A DNA stretch of 64,000 bases. It comes from Methyloceanibacter caenitepidi. GTDB lineage: Bacteria; Pseudomonadota; Alphaproteobacteria; Rhizobiales; Methyloligellaceae. The stretch is from contig NZ_AP014648.1 in assembly GCF_000828475.1 (NCBI RefSeq), forward strand, positions 2,553,400 through 2,617,399, given 5' to 3'. The notes below the pieces were generated by a model that saw only the letters and a program-made list of their open reading frames with translations, ran no database searches and was not told the origin of the DNA. Position numbers and translations under genes: made by a program. Position 1 is the stretch's first letter. Each line of letters opens with the position of its first letter. This document shows, in pieces, positions 24,084 to 32,700 of the stretch.

Positions 24084-24695
24084 TCACACGACCTTGCGGA
24101 CCGCGCGGCGCAGAACCGGAAGCAGCTCCTCCTCGAACCACGGGTTTTTCTTCAGCCAGGCATTGTTCCGCCAGGACGGATGCGGCAGCGGGAAAACGCG
24201 CGGGCTTCGAGGCGCCTTGAGATGGGCCCGCCAATTCACCATCGTTTCCTGCAAGGTCTTTCCCCGCGCCGACCCCAAATGAAACGCTTGTGCGTAAGAC
24301 CCGACCGCCAGGATCAGCTCGACATTCGGCAGCGCCGCAAAGAGATCGCGATGCCAGCGAGCCGCGCACTCCCGCCGCGGCGGCAGGTCCCCGCCCTTGG
24401 CATCGAGTCCCGGAAAGCAGAAGCCCATGGGGACGATCGCGACACGCGTCTCGTCATAGAATGTCTCGGGCGCCATGTTCAGCCAGGACCGCAACCGGTC
24501 GCCGGAGGGGTCGGTAAACGGCTTGCCGGACTGGTGCACGCGTGTCCCGGGCGCTTGACCGCAAATGGCCAGGCGCGCCGTCGTGCTGGCCCGCAGGACG
24601 GGGCGCGGTTCATGCGGCAGTGGCTTGCCCCGCGGCGCCTCCACACAGATACGGCAGCGCCGGATATCACTCAGTATCGCGTTGAAGTCCGACAT
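24084..24695 (-). CDS. Uracil-DNA glycosylase superfamily protein
   Basis: A 203-residue protein starting at ATG 24695. It has the family's first motif L-A-I-C-G-Q-A-P-G-T-R-V-H and the third motif L-P-H-P-S-W-R-N-N. An R-R-C-x-x-C pair near residue 12 suggests the cysteine pattern of family 4/5-like members, but only part of the four-Cys iron-sulfur set is apparent. The segment P-F-T-D-P-S-G-D-R-L-R-S-W matches the YcdH/UDG-like group that may not be a classical glycosylase. It is cytosolic and alone. Confidence 0.85.
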   Translation of the reverse strand: MSDFNAILSDIRRCRICVEAPRGKPLPHEPRPVLRASTTARLAICGQAPGTRVHQSGKPFTDPSGDRLRSWLNMAPETFYDETRVAIVPMGFCFPGLDAKGGDLPPRRECAARWHRDLFAALPNVELILAVGSYAQAFHLGSARGKTLQETMVNWRAHLKAPRSPRVFPLPHPSWRNNAWLKKNPWFEEELLPVLRRAVRKVV

Positions 24696-24766
24696 CGGGC
24701 ACCAAGAGGCGTTGTGGGCCGACACACGCACGGCCAAGCGAACTCAGTCGCCGAGCGCTGCAGTCA

Positions 24767-25510
24767 TCAAAGATCGATCACCATGCCGTCTTCGGCAAGC
24801 TCGTAGCGCGACCGGTCCACCTCGGCGCGTGCATCCAGCATCTCTTGGCCCATATGGGTCAACAACACTCGCTTGGCCGACAGGCGTTCGTAGTTGGCAT
24901 CGATGGTCTTGTAGTCGAGATGCATCGCCATTTCGAGGTCGTACTGGAAGCACTCCGAAATGAAGAGGTCGGCGCCCCGGGAGACCTCGGGCAAGACGTC
25001 GACCCAGCCCGTGTCGCCAGTGAAGGAGACGACCTTGCCATCGATTTCGAACCGCATCGCGTAAGGCGGTGCGCCGGAGGGGTGATGCACCTCGAACGGC
25101 GTAACGGAGACGCCGTTCATTTCGAGAGGGACTTGCTCTCGATGCTCGACGAAAACGAGATCGAAGTTGACGCCGCTGGCCAGCGTGCCGGGATACACAG
25201 CCTCGGTCAGGGCGATGAAACGCTCTTCAGTCGTCTTGGGGCCGACGATCACCAGGGGACGGGTCCGCAAGCCGATATACTTGGCATGGATCAGGAGCCA
25301 CGGGAGTCCGCCGATGTGATCGCCGTGCAGATGTGACACATAAACTGTGTCGATATCGTTCGGCGACAAACCCAGCCTGTTCAAGCCGATAAGAGTCGTC
25401 GCGCCACAGTCGATCAGAAAGGTCGCTGTTTCCGAGCGGACGAAATAACAGGTTTGCAGCCGGTTTCCGGCGCCAAACGCATCGCCGCACCCGACCACGG
25501 TCAGTTGCAT
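24767..25510 (-). CDS. MBL-fold metallo-hydrolase (RNase Z-like)
   Basis: A 247-residue protein from ATG 25510; the longer frame to 25558 lacks support. The metal-binding box is V-S-H-L-H-G-D-H-I-G-G, with further ligands in E-V-H-H-P, S-F-T-G-D-T-G-W and L-T-H-M-G at the C-terminal side. The start M-Q-L-T-V-V-G-C-G-D-A-F-G-A-G-N-R is typical of the RNase Z/arylsulfatase-like group with a clipped insert. A phosphodiesterase role is likely; the substrate is unknown. Soluble. Confidence 0.87.
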   Translation of the reverse strand: MQLTVVGCGDAFGAGNRLQTCYFVRSETATFLIDCGATTLIGLNRLGLSPNDIDTVYVSHLHGDHIGGLPWLLIHAKYIGLRTRPLVIVGPKTTEERFIALTEAVYPGTLASGVNFDLVFVEHREQVPLEMNGVSVTPFEVHHPSGAPPYAMRFEIDGKVVSFTGDTGWVDVLPEVSRGADLFISECFQYDLEMAMHLDYKTIDANYERLSAKRVLLTHMGQEMLDARAEVDRSRYELAEDGMVIDL

Positions 25511-25743
25511 CGTGTTCCCATTTTTCCCCCCTCCCCCAGCGCGGGGTATCGGTTTCATGTGGTCTCTCGATTCTCCACTTCAAGACTGGTGCCAGCCCGG
25601 TGCGCGGGTAAACGCCTCATTAGGATTTTCGATAGATACTTCTTGTTAAGCCTAATGTCGGGGGACGGGCTGGATGCAGCCGCGCATCCGCGGGGACCCC
25701 GTGTGTGTTCTTGTTTGCGGTCGGGGTGCGGGTTCCTGAAGAA

Positions 25744-27300
25744 ATGTTGAGTGGTGCGTCAGCCGAGGCCCCCGTGGCCGGTCCTAGCTCGTTGAGCGGC
25801 CAGAAGCGGCGCGCATTCCGCAGCGTCCAAGAGGCCCGCGAAAAGCTCTCCTACAAATCCGCCGGCAAGCCCGAGTTCGACTACGAACTCCTCATGATGT
25901 TCGTCAGGAACGAACTGTCGGCCGCCATCACCACGCCCCTGCTCGCCGTCGTCGTCGCCGTGGGCGCGATGTTCTGGTCTTCTCCGCGCCAGTTGCTGCT
26001 ATGGCTGTGCTGCATCTTCGTCACCAAAGGCATCCTCGTAGGGATCTGCCGGCAATTCTCCAAGGAACCGCGCGAGGGAGTGAACGTCGCTTCGTGGCGC
26101 GCAAAGATCACCGCCGCGGAGTTCTTGTATGGAGTCACTTGGGCGTCGGTCGTCTTCGTCAATCCACTGACGGAAGACGTTGCCGGCTACACCTTCATCT
26201 TCGCGGCGGTGCTGGTCGTGATTTCGATGCGCATGCTGTTCGCCTCGACCGTGATGCCCATCGTCTACGCGGGCACCTTGCCTATGACGGCAGCGATCGT
26301 CATCCGCTTCGCGCTGCTCAACGATCCGTTCTACTGGGCCATGGCCATGATGGCCGTCGCGGTCCATCTCTACTTCATCTGGCTGATGAACGGCTTCAAC
26401 GCCACCGTGGTCTCCATGCTCGAGTTCCGCGCCGAAAAAGATGCGTTGATCGGCGAGCTCGAGCAATCGAAGTCGATCTCCGACGAGGCACGCTTGCGGG
26501 CGGAAGAAGCCAACCTCGCCAAGTCGCGCTTCCTTGCCACCATGAGCCATGAACTGAGAACGCCCCTTAATGCCATTCTCGGCTTCTCCGAGATCATGCG
26601 CGACGAGGCTTTCGGCCCGCATACCAATCCAACGTACAAAGAGTATGCGAACGACATCCACGAGAGCGGCCAGCATCTTCTGACTCTGATCGACGAGATC
26701 CTCGACATCAGCCGGATCGAAGCGGGGCGCTACGAACTCCACGAAGCGCCCATCTCGCTCACCGACATTGCCGAAGAATGCCACCGCTTGATGCGCGTCC
26801 GCGCCGACAACAAGGGACTGACGATTAAGCAGACCTTCGAAGAAGATTTGCCGAACGTCTGGGCGGACGAACGCGCAATGCGGCAGATCTGCCTCAACCT
26901 CCTCTCCAATGCGATCAAATTCACGCCCTCGAAGGGGGCGGTCACGCTGAAAGTGGCGCGGACCAGCGCCGGCGGCGTGGCTCTCACGGTCAAGGACACA
27001 GGCCCCGGCATCCCCGACGACGAGATACCCCGCGTCCTGCGCAGTTTCGGGCAAGGCTCCCTGGCGCATCAGACCGCGGAAGGCGGAACCGGTCTCGGTC
27101 TTCCCATCACGAAGGGGCTGATCGAACTCCACGGCGGCACTTTCGAGATCAAGAGCAAGCTGCGTTATGGGACCGAAGTCACCGTGTCGCTGCCCCCTAG
27201 CCGCGTCATGGAAGCATTGCCGAGGCTCGCCGAGCCGGGCGAAGAGGAGCCGGAACAGACGTCCAAGACCCAGGCCCTTTGGGAGAAACGGGCGAGCTAG
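25744..27300 (+). CDS. Membrane sensor histidine kinase, PleC/PdhS-like core
   Basis: About 518 residues from ATG 25744, with GAAGAA upstream; a GTG frame from 25705 is possible. Hydrophobic segments at about residues 60-80, 85-105, 130-150, 160-195 and 200-225 form a multi-helix sensor with little periplasmic mass. A coiled coil leads to HisKA with His269 in T-M-S-H-E-L-R-T-P-L-N-A-I-L-G-F-S-E. HATPase boxes follow: N-L-L-S-N-A-I-K-F-T, D-T-G-P-G-I-P and G-G-T-G-L-G-L-P. The I-L-G-F-S-E-I-M-R pattern is that of PleC/DivJ/PdhS kinases acting on DivK-type regulators, but no regulator is adjacent. Confidence 0.87.
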   Translation: MLSGASAEAPVAGPSSLSGQKRRAFRSVQEAREKLSYKSAGKPEFDYELLMMFVRNELSAAITTPLLAVVVAVGAMFWSSPRQLLLWLCCIFVTKGILVGICRQFSKEPREGVNVASWRAKITAAEFLYGVTWASVVFVNPLTEDVAGYTFIFAAVLVVISMRMLFASTVMPIVYAGTLPMTAAIVIRFALLNDPFYWAMAMMAVAVHLYFIWLMNGFNATVVSMLEFRAEKDALIGELEQSKSISDEARLRAEEANLAKSRFLATMSHELRTPLNAILGFSEIMRDEAFGPHTNPTYKEYANDIHESGQHLLTLIDEILDISRIEAGRYELHEAPISLTDIAEECHRLMRVRADNKGLTIKQTFEEDLPNVWADERAMRQICLNLLSNAIKFTPSKGAVTLKVARTSAGGVALTVKDTGPGIPDDEIPRVLRSFGQGSLAHQTAEGGTGLGLPITKGLIELHGGTFEIKSKLRYGTEVTVSLPPSRVMEALPRLAEPGEEEPEQTSKTQALWEKRAS

Positions 27301-27389
27301 CGCTCCGAGGTGCGGCGACCTGCGCCGATTGCCCTCCCACACCCCAGCGACTACATAGAAAGCTCGTGCTTCAAAACAGCGAGGGTCGC

Positions 27390-27584
27390 TTGGAAACGCC
27401 TTGCGTCAATATCTGCATGCTCGAGCCGGAATCGGGCCTTTGTATCGGGTGCGGCCGCAGCGGCGACGAGATTGCCGGCTGGGTCGACATGAGCCCCGAC
27501 GAGCGGCGCGCCATCATGGCGGCGCTGCCCGAGCGACTGCGGAATCTTGAAGAGGAAACCGCGGCCGGCGAGGCTGCGTCGTGA
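27390..27584 (+). CDS. DUF1289 small Cys-rich protein
   Basis: About 64 residues from TTG 27390, with GAGGG upstream; GTG 27366 is an alternative. It has the DUF1289 signature: E-T-P-C-V-N-I-C, then G-L-C-I-G-C-G-R-S-G-D-E-I-A-G-W and R-R-A-I-M-A-A-L-P-E-R. The four cysteines probably bind a metal. Function unknown; such genes are common in proteobacteria next to metabolic operons. It overlaps the protease gene by GTGA, so the two are co-translated. Confidence 0.85.
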   Translation: METPCVNICMLEPESGLCIGCGRSGDEIAGWVDMSPDERRAIMAALPERLRNLEEETAAGEAAS

Positions 27585-28282
27585 CCACCTGGGTCGCCCT
27601 GTTCGTGCTCGCGCTGGGCGGCATGCTGCTCGTGGGCAACGACTCGGGGATGATCGCAGGGGTCGATGAGACGACGTTCGGCTACGGCGTCTTCCTATTA
27701 GCGCTGCTGATCTATTTGGGCGGCGGGCTGCTCGGCCGCTATGGCGGCGGTGCGGCCACGGTGGCCCGCGACGCGGTCACCTGGCTTGCCCTCGGCCTCG
27801 GTCTCGTGACGCTCTATGCATACAAGGATGACTTAACGCCGATCGCTGCGCGCGTTGTGGGCGAACTTCTGCCCGGAACCGCGATGACCGTCGAGACCAG
27901 TACGGGCGGTCTGACCGAGGTCAAACTCAGAAAGCGGTTGAACGGGCATTTCACCGCGAATGTGGAGATCAATGGCGAGCCTGTTTCCATGATCGTGGAT
28001 ACCGGCGCCTCTTCGATCGTCCTGACGCCCGAAGATGCGCGCGCCGCAGGCATCGACGTCGAGGAGATGACCTTCCGGGTGCCCGTGTTGACCGCCAATG
28101 GCCGCACCATGGCCGCGCGGGTCTGGCTCGACGATGTCTCGGTCGGCCCGCTGGACCGCACCAGAGTCGAGGCGCTCATCGCCCAGCCGGGGGCGCTTTC
28201 GCAGAGCCTGCTCGGTATGAGTTTCTTAAGCCGCCTGCGCTCCTATGAATTCTCCGGGGACTATCTGACCTTGCGCGGCTGA
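27581..28282 (+). CDS. Membrane-anchored retropepsin-like aspartic protease (TIGR02281 type)
   Basis: A 233-residue protein starting at GTG 27581, overlapping the DUF1289 stop. Three hydrophobic segments at about residues 3-20, 28-50 and 58-80 form the N-terminal anchor. The protease domain (about 112-232) carries the single retropepsin active-site box M-I-V-D-T-G-A-S-S-I-V-L and a C-terminal S-L-L-G-M-S-F-L-S-R-L strand. Only one catalytic motif per chain is present, so activity needs a homodimer or a heterodimer with the neighbouring paralogue. The domain probably faces the periplasm. Substrate unknown. Confidence 0.88.
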   Translation: MTTWVALFVLALGGMLLVGNDSGMIAGVDETTFGYGVFLLALLIYLGGGLLGRYGGGAATVARDAVTWLALGLGLVTLYAYKDDLTPIAARVVGELLPGTAMTVETSTGGLTEVKLRKRLNGHFTANVEINGEPVSMIVDTGASSIVLTPEDARAAGIDVEEMTFRVPVLTANGRTMAARVWLDDVSVGPLDRTRVEALIAQPGALSQSLLGMSFLSRLRSYEFSGDYLTLRG

Positions 28283-28349
28283 CAAGGCCATCTGAAGCAG
28301 CCCATAAGCGAGCGCCCCGGACAAGAGATCCGAGACGGCGAGGCGCATT

Positions 28350-28904
28350 GTGCGGTCGGCCAACAAAAACCTGCTACAAGAGGCGGCGCAATGGCTTCTA
28401 GCCGGCGCGGCGCTCTTTCTTGGCATCTACTTCTTCGATGACATCAAGACCCTGGTCGTCACGTCCGACGACGAGATGCCCAGTATGTTCGCCTCGCGAT
28501 CCGACCCCGGCGAGACGGCCGATCGAGGCTTTTCGGGCGTAGTCCGGCTGAAAGCGGACCGGCGCGGGCACTTTGTTTTCCCGGGCAAGGTGGACGGACG
28601 CACCGTGACGTTCATGGCCGATACGGGCGCCTCGATCGTCGCCCTGACCTATGAGGATGCGCGGCGGGCCGGTCTCTCGCCAGCGAACCTCGACTTCAGC
28701 GCGCGCGTTTCGACGGCCAACGGCGTCGCCAGGGTGGCGCCGGTTACCCTGTCGCGGGTCCGCGTCGGGAGCATCACGCTCCGCAACGTCCCTGCCGCCG
28801 TCGCGGAGAAAGGCGCGCTCGACGTCAACCTGCTCGGCATGAGCTTTCTCGGGCGGCTGGAGAGCTTCAACCTGAGCGGCGACGAGCTGGTTCTGAATCA
28901 ATAA
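28350..28904 (+). CDS. Second retropepsin-like aspartic protease (TIGR02281 type)
   Basis: A 184-residue paralogue of the preceding gene, starting at GTG 28350 with GAGG six bases upstream. It has one N-terminal transmembrane segment (about 14-31) instead of three. The active-site box is F-M-A-D-T-G-A-S-I-V-A-L, followed by a C-terminal N-L-L-G-M-S-F-L-G-R-L. Catalytic Asp, Thr and Gly are intact. The 67 bases between the genes show no clear promoter, so co-transcription is likely. Confidence 0.88.
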   Translation: MRSANKNLLQEAAQWLLAGAALFLGIYFFDDIKTLVVTSDDEMPSMFASRSDPGETADRGFSGVVRLKADRRGHFVFPGKVDGRTVTFMADTGASIVALTYEDARRAGLSPANLDFSARVSTANGVARVAPVTLSRVRVGSITLRNVPAAVAEKGALDVNLLGMSFLGRLESFNLSGDELVLNQ

Positions 28905-29042
28905 CCCTGCTCCCATAGCGTTGCCCCCCACCGCGCACCAGCCCGTCGGGACTGGTGGATGCAGGGGAAACTCTGCTATTGCGTTTCCGACCGGCCCGGT
29001 CCTCGAACCGCGGCCCCTACCCACCATTTGCGAGGAGACAGA

Positions 29043-30545
29043 ATGTTCCCGAAGCCACGCCAGGATCTCGTCCCTAATACCGCCGCGTTCGAACGACTCC
29101 CCCTCGTCAAGGCCACGGGATTTCGGGAATACGACGCACGCTGGCTCTTTCCGGATGAGATCAATCTCCTCGGCATGGAAGCGGTTGGACTCGGTCTCAC
29201 GACGCTGATGCGCAAACGCGGCGTGCCCATGCGCATCGTTGTCGGCCACGACTTCAGGTCCTACTCCTCGGCCATCAAGGCGGCGCTGACGACAGGGCTT
29301 CTGGCGGGCGGCGCGGAAGTCCACGATATCGGGCTCGCTCTGTCGCCGATGGCCTATTTCGCCCAGTTCGAGCTCGACGTTGAGGGAGTTGCCATGGTCA
29401 CCGCCAGCCACAACGACAACGGCTGGACAGGCATCAAGATGGGCATCGACCGCCCTCTGACTTTCTCTCCGGACGACATGACCCGGCTCAAAGAAATCGT
29501 GATGAATGCCGACTTCGGCTCCTACGAGGGTGGCGGGCGTTACATCTATGTTCCAGATCTGCCGGAACGCTACATGGCCGATCTGCTGAAGCACCCCAAA
29601 TACACGCGCAAAATGAAGGTGGTCGTCTCGTGCGGTAACGGCACGGCCGCGGCCTTTGCGCCTCAGGTACTCTCCGAGCTCGGCTGCGAAGTGATCCCGC
29701 TCAATTGCGAGCTCGATCACAGCTTCCCGGCGCACAATCCCAATCCCGAAGACCTCGCGATGCTGAACGCCACGCGCGACTCGGTCCTGGAGCACAAGGC
29801 CGATCTGGCGCTCATCTTCGACGGCGACGGCGACCGCTGCGGCGTGGTCGACAATACGGGCGAGGCGATCTTCGCCGACAAGGTTGGGGTAATGCTCGCG
29901 CGGGATATTTCAGCGCTGCACAAGAACGCTCATTTCGTCGTCGACGTGAAGTCAACCGGGCTGTTCAAGACGGACCCGGTGCTCATCGAGAACGGGGCGC
30001 ACACGGCCTATTGGAAAACCGGGCATTCCTATATCAAGCGCTATAGCCATGAGAACGGAGCCCTGGTCGGCTTCGAAAAATCGGGGCACTTCTTCTTCAA
30101 CAAGCCGATCGGACGCGGCTACGACGACGGTCTGGTTTCAGCCATCGCGGTGCTCGACATGCTCGAGCGCAACCCCGGCAAGAGCCTTGCCGAATTGAAG
30201 GACGCCCTGCCCCGCACGTGGCAGTCTCCCACCATGTCGCCACACTGCGCCGACGAAACCAAATACGGCGTGGTCGACCAGATCGTGAAGCACTTCGAGG
30301 ATGTGGCGAAGCACGGCGAAACGCTGGCGGGCCAGAAAATCCGTGAGCTGATTACAGTGAACGGAATCCGCATCGTCCTGGAAGACGGCACCTGGGGACT
30401 TGTGCGCGCCTCATCGAACAAGCCGGAGCTCGTGGTCGTGGTCGAAAGCCCCACATCGGAGGCCAACATGCGGGCCATCTTCGCCGAGATCGACAAGGAA
30501 CTCGCCAATCACCCGGAAGTAGGCGAATATAACCAGAAGATCTAG
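29043..30545 (+). CDS. Phosphomannomutase/phosphoglucomutase
   Basis: A 500-residue alpha-D-phosphohexomutase; ATG 29043 has GAGGAG upstream. It interconverts hexose 1- and 6-phosphates for cell-surface polysaccharide precursors. The phosphoserine loop is V-T-A-S-H-N-D-N-G-W, slightly different from the usual T-A-S-H-N-P. The metal loop is F-D-G-D-G-D-R-C-G-V (about 260-269), the sugar-binding loop G-F-E-K-S-G-H-F-F is at about 345, and the phosphate-binding domain contains R-A-S-S-N-K-P-E-L. It is the AlgC/ManB type. No other polysaccharide gene is adjacent. Confidence 0.93.
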   Translation: MFPKPRQDLVPNTAAFERLPLVKATGFREYDARWLFPDEINLLGMEAVGLGLTTLMRKRGVPMRIVVGHDFRSYSSAIKAALTTGLLAGGAEVHDIGLALSPMAYFAQFELDVEGVAMVTASHNDNGWTGIKMGIDRPLTFSPDDMTRLKEIVMNADFGSYEGGGRYIYVPDLPERYMADLLKHPKYTRKMKVVVSCGNGTAAAFAPQVLSELGCEVIPLNCELDHSFPAHNPNPEDLAMLNATRDSVLEHKADLALIFDGDGDRCGVVDNTGEAIFADKVGVMLARDISALHKNAHFVVDVKSTGLFKTDPVLIENGAHTAYWKTGHSYIKRYSHENGALVGFEKSGHFFFNKPIGRGYDDGLVSAIAVLDMLERNPGKSLAELKDALPRTWQSPTMSPHCADETKYGVVDQIVKHFEDVAKHGETLAGQKIRELITVNGIRIVLEDGTWGLVRASSNKPELVVVVESPTSEANMRAIFAEIDKELANHPEVGEYNQKI

Positions 30546-30629
30546 AAAACGACCGCACGACAACGCAACAAAACCGTTAGCTGACTGTCGCAAATCTGCA
30601 ATCCGAGTCTGGTCTGGTCCGCGCTTGTC

Positions 30630-31253
30630 ATGATCGATTTCAGTTACACACACGCCGTCTTCGTTGTGGGCCTCATCGTCGGCATCACGCTGAATTTCTT
30701 GATGCTGCGGACGCTCTTCTTTCCGCCCTTCCGGATTTGGCCGACGCCGGGTCCGGGGACTTGGCAGAGTGTAACCTTCTGGACGTTGTTCCGCGCCGGC
30801 ATGGTGCTGACCTTCGTCATGGGTATTCTGGATTGGAATAGCGCTGGCCTGGTCGATCTCAGTCGCCTCATCATTGGCCTTCCGCTGTTCCTTGTTGGCT
30901 TCGGCATCACGGTTTTCGGCTATTTCAATCTCGGCCTCGGCAACACGTATTGTGGCGAGGACGGATTGATCAGCCATGGGCTCTACCGTTTCAGCCGCAA
31001 CCCGCAATATGCTTCATCGATCCTCGGCCTGATCGGGACGGTCATCATGGCCGACTCGTGGCTCACCGTTCCACTCGCGTTCTCGGCAAGCTGCGTGTAT
31101 GTGCTGATGGCGCTGACCGAGGAGCAATGGCTCGAGGATCGCTACGGCGCGACCTATCTCGAATACAAGAACCGCACGGCGCGCTTCTTCGACCTGCCGG
31201 GCTTCATTCAGTACCTCGTCGAGAAGACGCAGCCGTCCCGCCGCACCAGCTAA
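30630..31253 (+). CDS. Isoprenylcysteine-methyltransferase-like (ICMT/PEMT fold) membrane protein
   Basis: A 207-residue integral membrane protein with about five hydrophobic segments. The cofactor-binding C-terminal part carries the ICMT-type signature G-L-Y-R-F-S-R-N-P-Q-Y and E-E-Q-W-L-E-D-R-Y-G-A-T-Y-L-E-Y. Members methylate isoprenylcysteines, lipids or small molecules using S-adenosylmethionine; in bacteria the substrates are mostly unknown. The start at ATG 30630 follows the mutase gene by 84 bases without a clear terminator. Confidence 0.82.
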   Translation: MIDFSYTHAVFVVGLIVGITLNFLMLRTLFFPPFRIWPTPGPGTWQSVTFWTLFRAGMVLTFVMGILDWNSAGLVDLSRLIIGLPLFLVGFGITVFGYFNLGLGNTYCGEDGLISHGLYRFSRNPQYASSILGLIGTVIMADSWLTVPLAFSASCVYVLMALTEEQWLEDRYGATYLEYKNRTARFFDLPGFIQYLVEKTQPSRRTS

Positions 31254-31321
31254 GACAGCTAGGCAGAGAAGACGGCCGTCCGCTTCCGCGAGCGGCCGCC
31301 CTCTCATCTCCCTAGACTTGG

Positions 31322-31552
31322 TCATGATTCCCCGGGAACGAGAACGCCATCCAGGGCGTGGATCATGCCGTTCGACGCAGGGATGTTCTTTCGCACGATG
31401 TACGCTTCTCCCACCAGAAACAGGTTCCCGGTCAGACCATCGACCTCCGCATCGTGTCGCGTCTCCTTAACGGATTGACGTTCACTAATTGCCGTTCCAA
31501 TCGGCTGGAAATTACATGGGAAGACACCGTCGCCGCGGCCAATTGGAAGCAA
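31322..31552 (-). pseudogene. Fragment of a fasciclin (FAS1) domain gene
   Basis: The minus-strand frame of 76 codons ends with N-I-P-A-S-N-G-M-I-H-A-L-D-G-V-L-V-P, the end of a FAS1 domain (compare [16 protein letters not shown] in the intact gene at 12528). The preceding 35 residues fit poorly, and the H1 half of the domain is missing in all frames up to 31640. It is most simply a decayed gene remnant. The rest of the gap 31254-31725 holds the OxyR-type operators. Confidence 0.65.
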
Positions 31553-31632
31553 GCTGCAGGCTCATCGGAGTTCGCAATGGTGCGCCGTCGCGACCGACAT
31601 AGGTTCTTCCCAATGGTCGGCGGGTGTCCTTG

Positions 31633-31688
31633 ATAGGAATTTGCGACTAAATCGATAGGAATTTCCTATGATTATTGCATAGGAACCG
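31633..31688 (+). promoter_or_regulatory. OxyR/LysR-type operator array upstream of the regulator gene
   Basis: Three ATAGGAA words start at 31633, 31655 and 31679, spaced 22 and 24 bases, about two helical turns each. The middle one is part of the perfect palindrome ATAGGAATTTCCTAT (31655-31669), which fits the ATAG-N7-CTAT consensus of OxyR. It ends 57 bases before the regulator start, so it is well placed for autoregulation or for control of a divergent gene. Confidence 0.72.
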
Positions 31689-31725
31689 CGGTACCCTACA
31701 TGACCGTATGGAAGGGGAAGCCGCC

Positions 31726-32664
31726 ATGCCCACACTGAGACAATTGGAATATTTGGTCGCCGTGGCCGACAACCGCCACTTTGGACGGGCCGCCGAGCGC
31801 GTCAATGTCACACAACCGACACTTAGTGAGCAGCTGCGCACTCTAGAGCAGCGACTGGGCGTCGAGCTCGTCGAAAGGTCGCGCTCGAATGTGGTCGTCA
31901 CCCCCCTCGGTTTCGAAGTCGTCGAGATTGCGCGCCGCATGCTTCAGGACGCCCAGCGCATTGTCGACATCACGGGGAATGTGGGCTCAGGCTTCGCCGG
32001 CGTCGTACGCCTAGGGCTGCCGCCCACGATCGGTCCCTATCTTCTCCCGCGCGTCGACCCCACCCTTCACGCGACCTACCCCAAGCTCAAGCTCTACGCC
32101 CGCGAGGAGCTGCCTCACGCCCTTCCCCGGGAATTGGCCGAGGGCATTCACGACGTGATCATCGCCCCCCTCCCTGTCAACCAAAGCGGCCTGAGGGAGG
32201 CTGTCCTTTTTGAGGAGCCGCTGTATCTCACCGTCCCGATCGACCACGAGCTGGCGAGCCGGTCCAGCATCAAGCCGACCGACCTGGAAGGGGCCGACCT
32301 CCTGGCCCTTGGGCCGGGACACCAGCTCCGCGAACTGGTGGTGAACCTGGCGGCGGAGTGCGGCGCCAATCTCCGCTACGACTACGAGGGCACGAGCCTG
32401 GATACGCTGCGCGAAATGATGGCCACCGGCCTCGGCGTGAGCCTCATGCCGGGACTCTATGTCCGCAGCGTCGTCAGCAAGGACCCCCGTTTCAAGACCT
32501 TCGACATCGGCAGTCGCGGGCTGAGCCGTACCATCGGTATGCTCTGGCGCAAATCAAAGAACCCACAACATAATTTCGACAATCTCGCCGTATTGATCCG
32601 GAACATCGTAAGAGATGAATTCGGCCCCAACCGTGTTAAGACACGGGCGGAGTCAGTCGCCTAG
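31726..32664 (+). CDS. OxyR-like LysR-family regulator lacking the redox cysteines
   Basis: A 312-residue protein from ATG 31726, with GAAGGGGA upstream. The N-terminal helix-turn-helix is M-P-T-L-R-Q-L-E-Y-L-V-A-V-A-D, then T-Q-P-T-L-S-E-Q-L-R-T-L-E. The effector domain follows OxyR closely: L-G-L-P-P-T-I-G-P-Y-L-L-P, then G-P-G-H-Q-L-R-E and T-S-L-D-T-L-R-E-M-M-A-T-G-L-G-V-S-L-M-P. In E. coli OxyR the corresponding G-H-C-L-R-D carries Cys199; here it is Gln. The Cys208 position is Ala, and a Cys is found three residues later. So the standard disulfide switch cannot form. Confidence 0.88.
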   Translation: MPTLRQLEYLVAVADNRHFGRAAERVNVTQPTLSEQLRTLEQRLGVELVERSRSNVVVTPLGFEVVEIARRMLQDAQRIVDITGNVGSGFAGVVRLGLPPTIGPYLLPRVDPTLHATYPKLKLYAREELPHALPRELAEGIHDVIIAPLPVNQSGLREAVLFEEPLYLTVPIDHELASRSSIKPTDLEGADLLALGPGHQLRELVVNLAAECGANLRYDYEGTSLDTLREMMATGLGVSLMPGLYVRSVVSKDPRFKTFDIGSRGLSRTIGMLWRKSKNPQHNFDNLAVLIRNIVRDEFGPNRVKTRAESVA

Positions 32665-32700
32665 CGGCGCAATCGCCACGATTTTCCGGAGTTTTTTTTA

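Noticed and set aside
25999..27342. A 447-residue minus-strand frame
   Set aside because: It is fully antisense to a well-supported histidine kinase and has shadow composition.
27581..28904. The two aspartic proteases as one gene split by a frameshift
   Set aside because: Each has its own start, membrane anchor, complete active-site box and family C-terminus, so they are tandem paralogues.
32665..32700. A yybP-ykoY-type riboswitch before terC
   Set aside because: Only 36 bases separate the regulator gene from terC, which is too short for this riboswitch.
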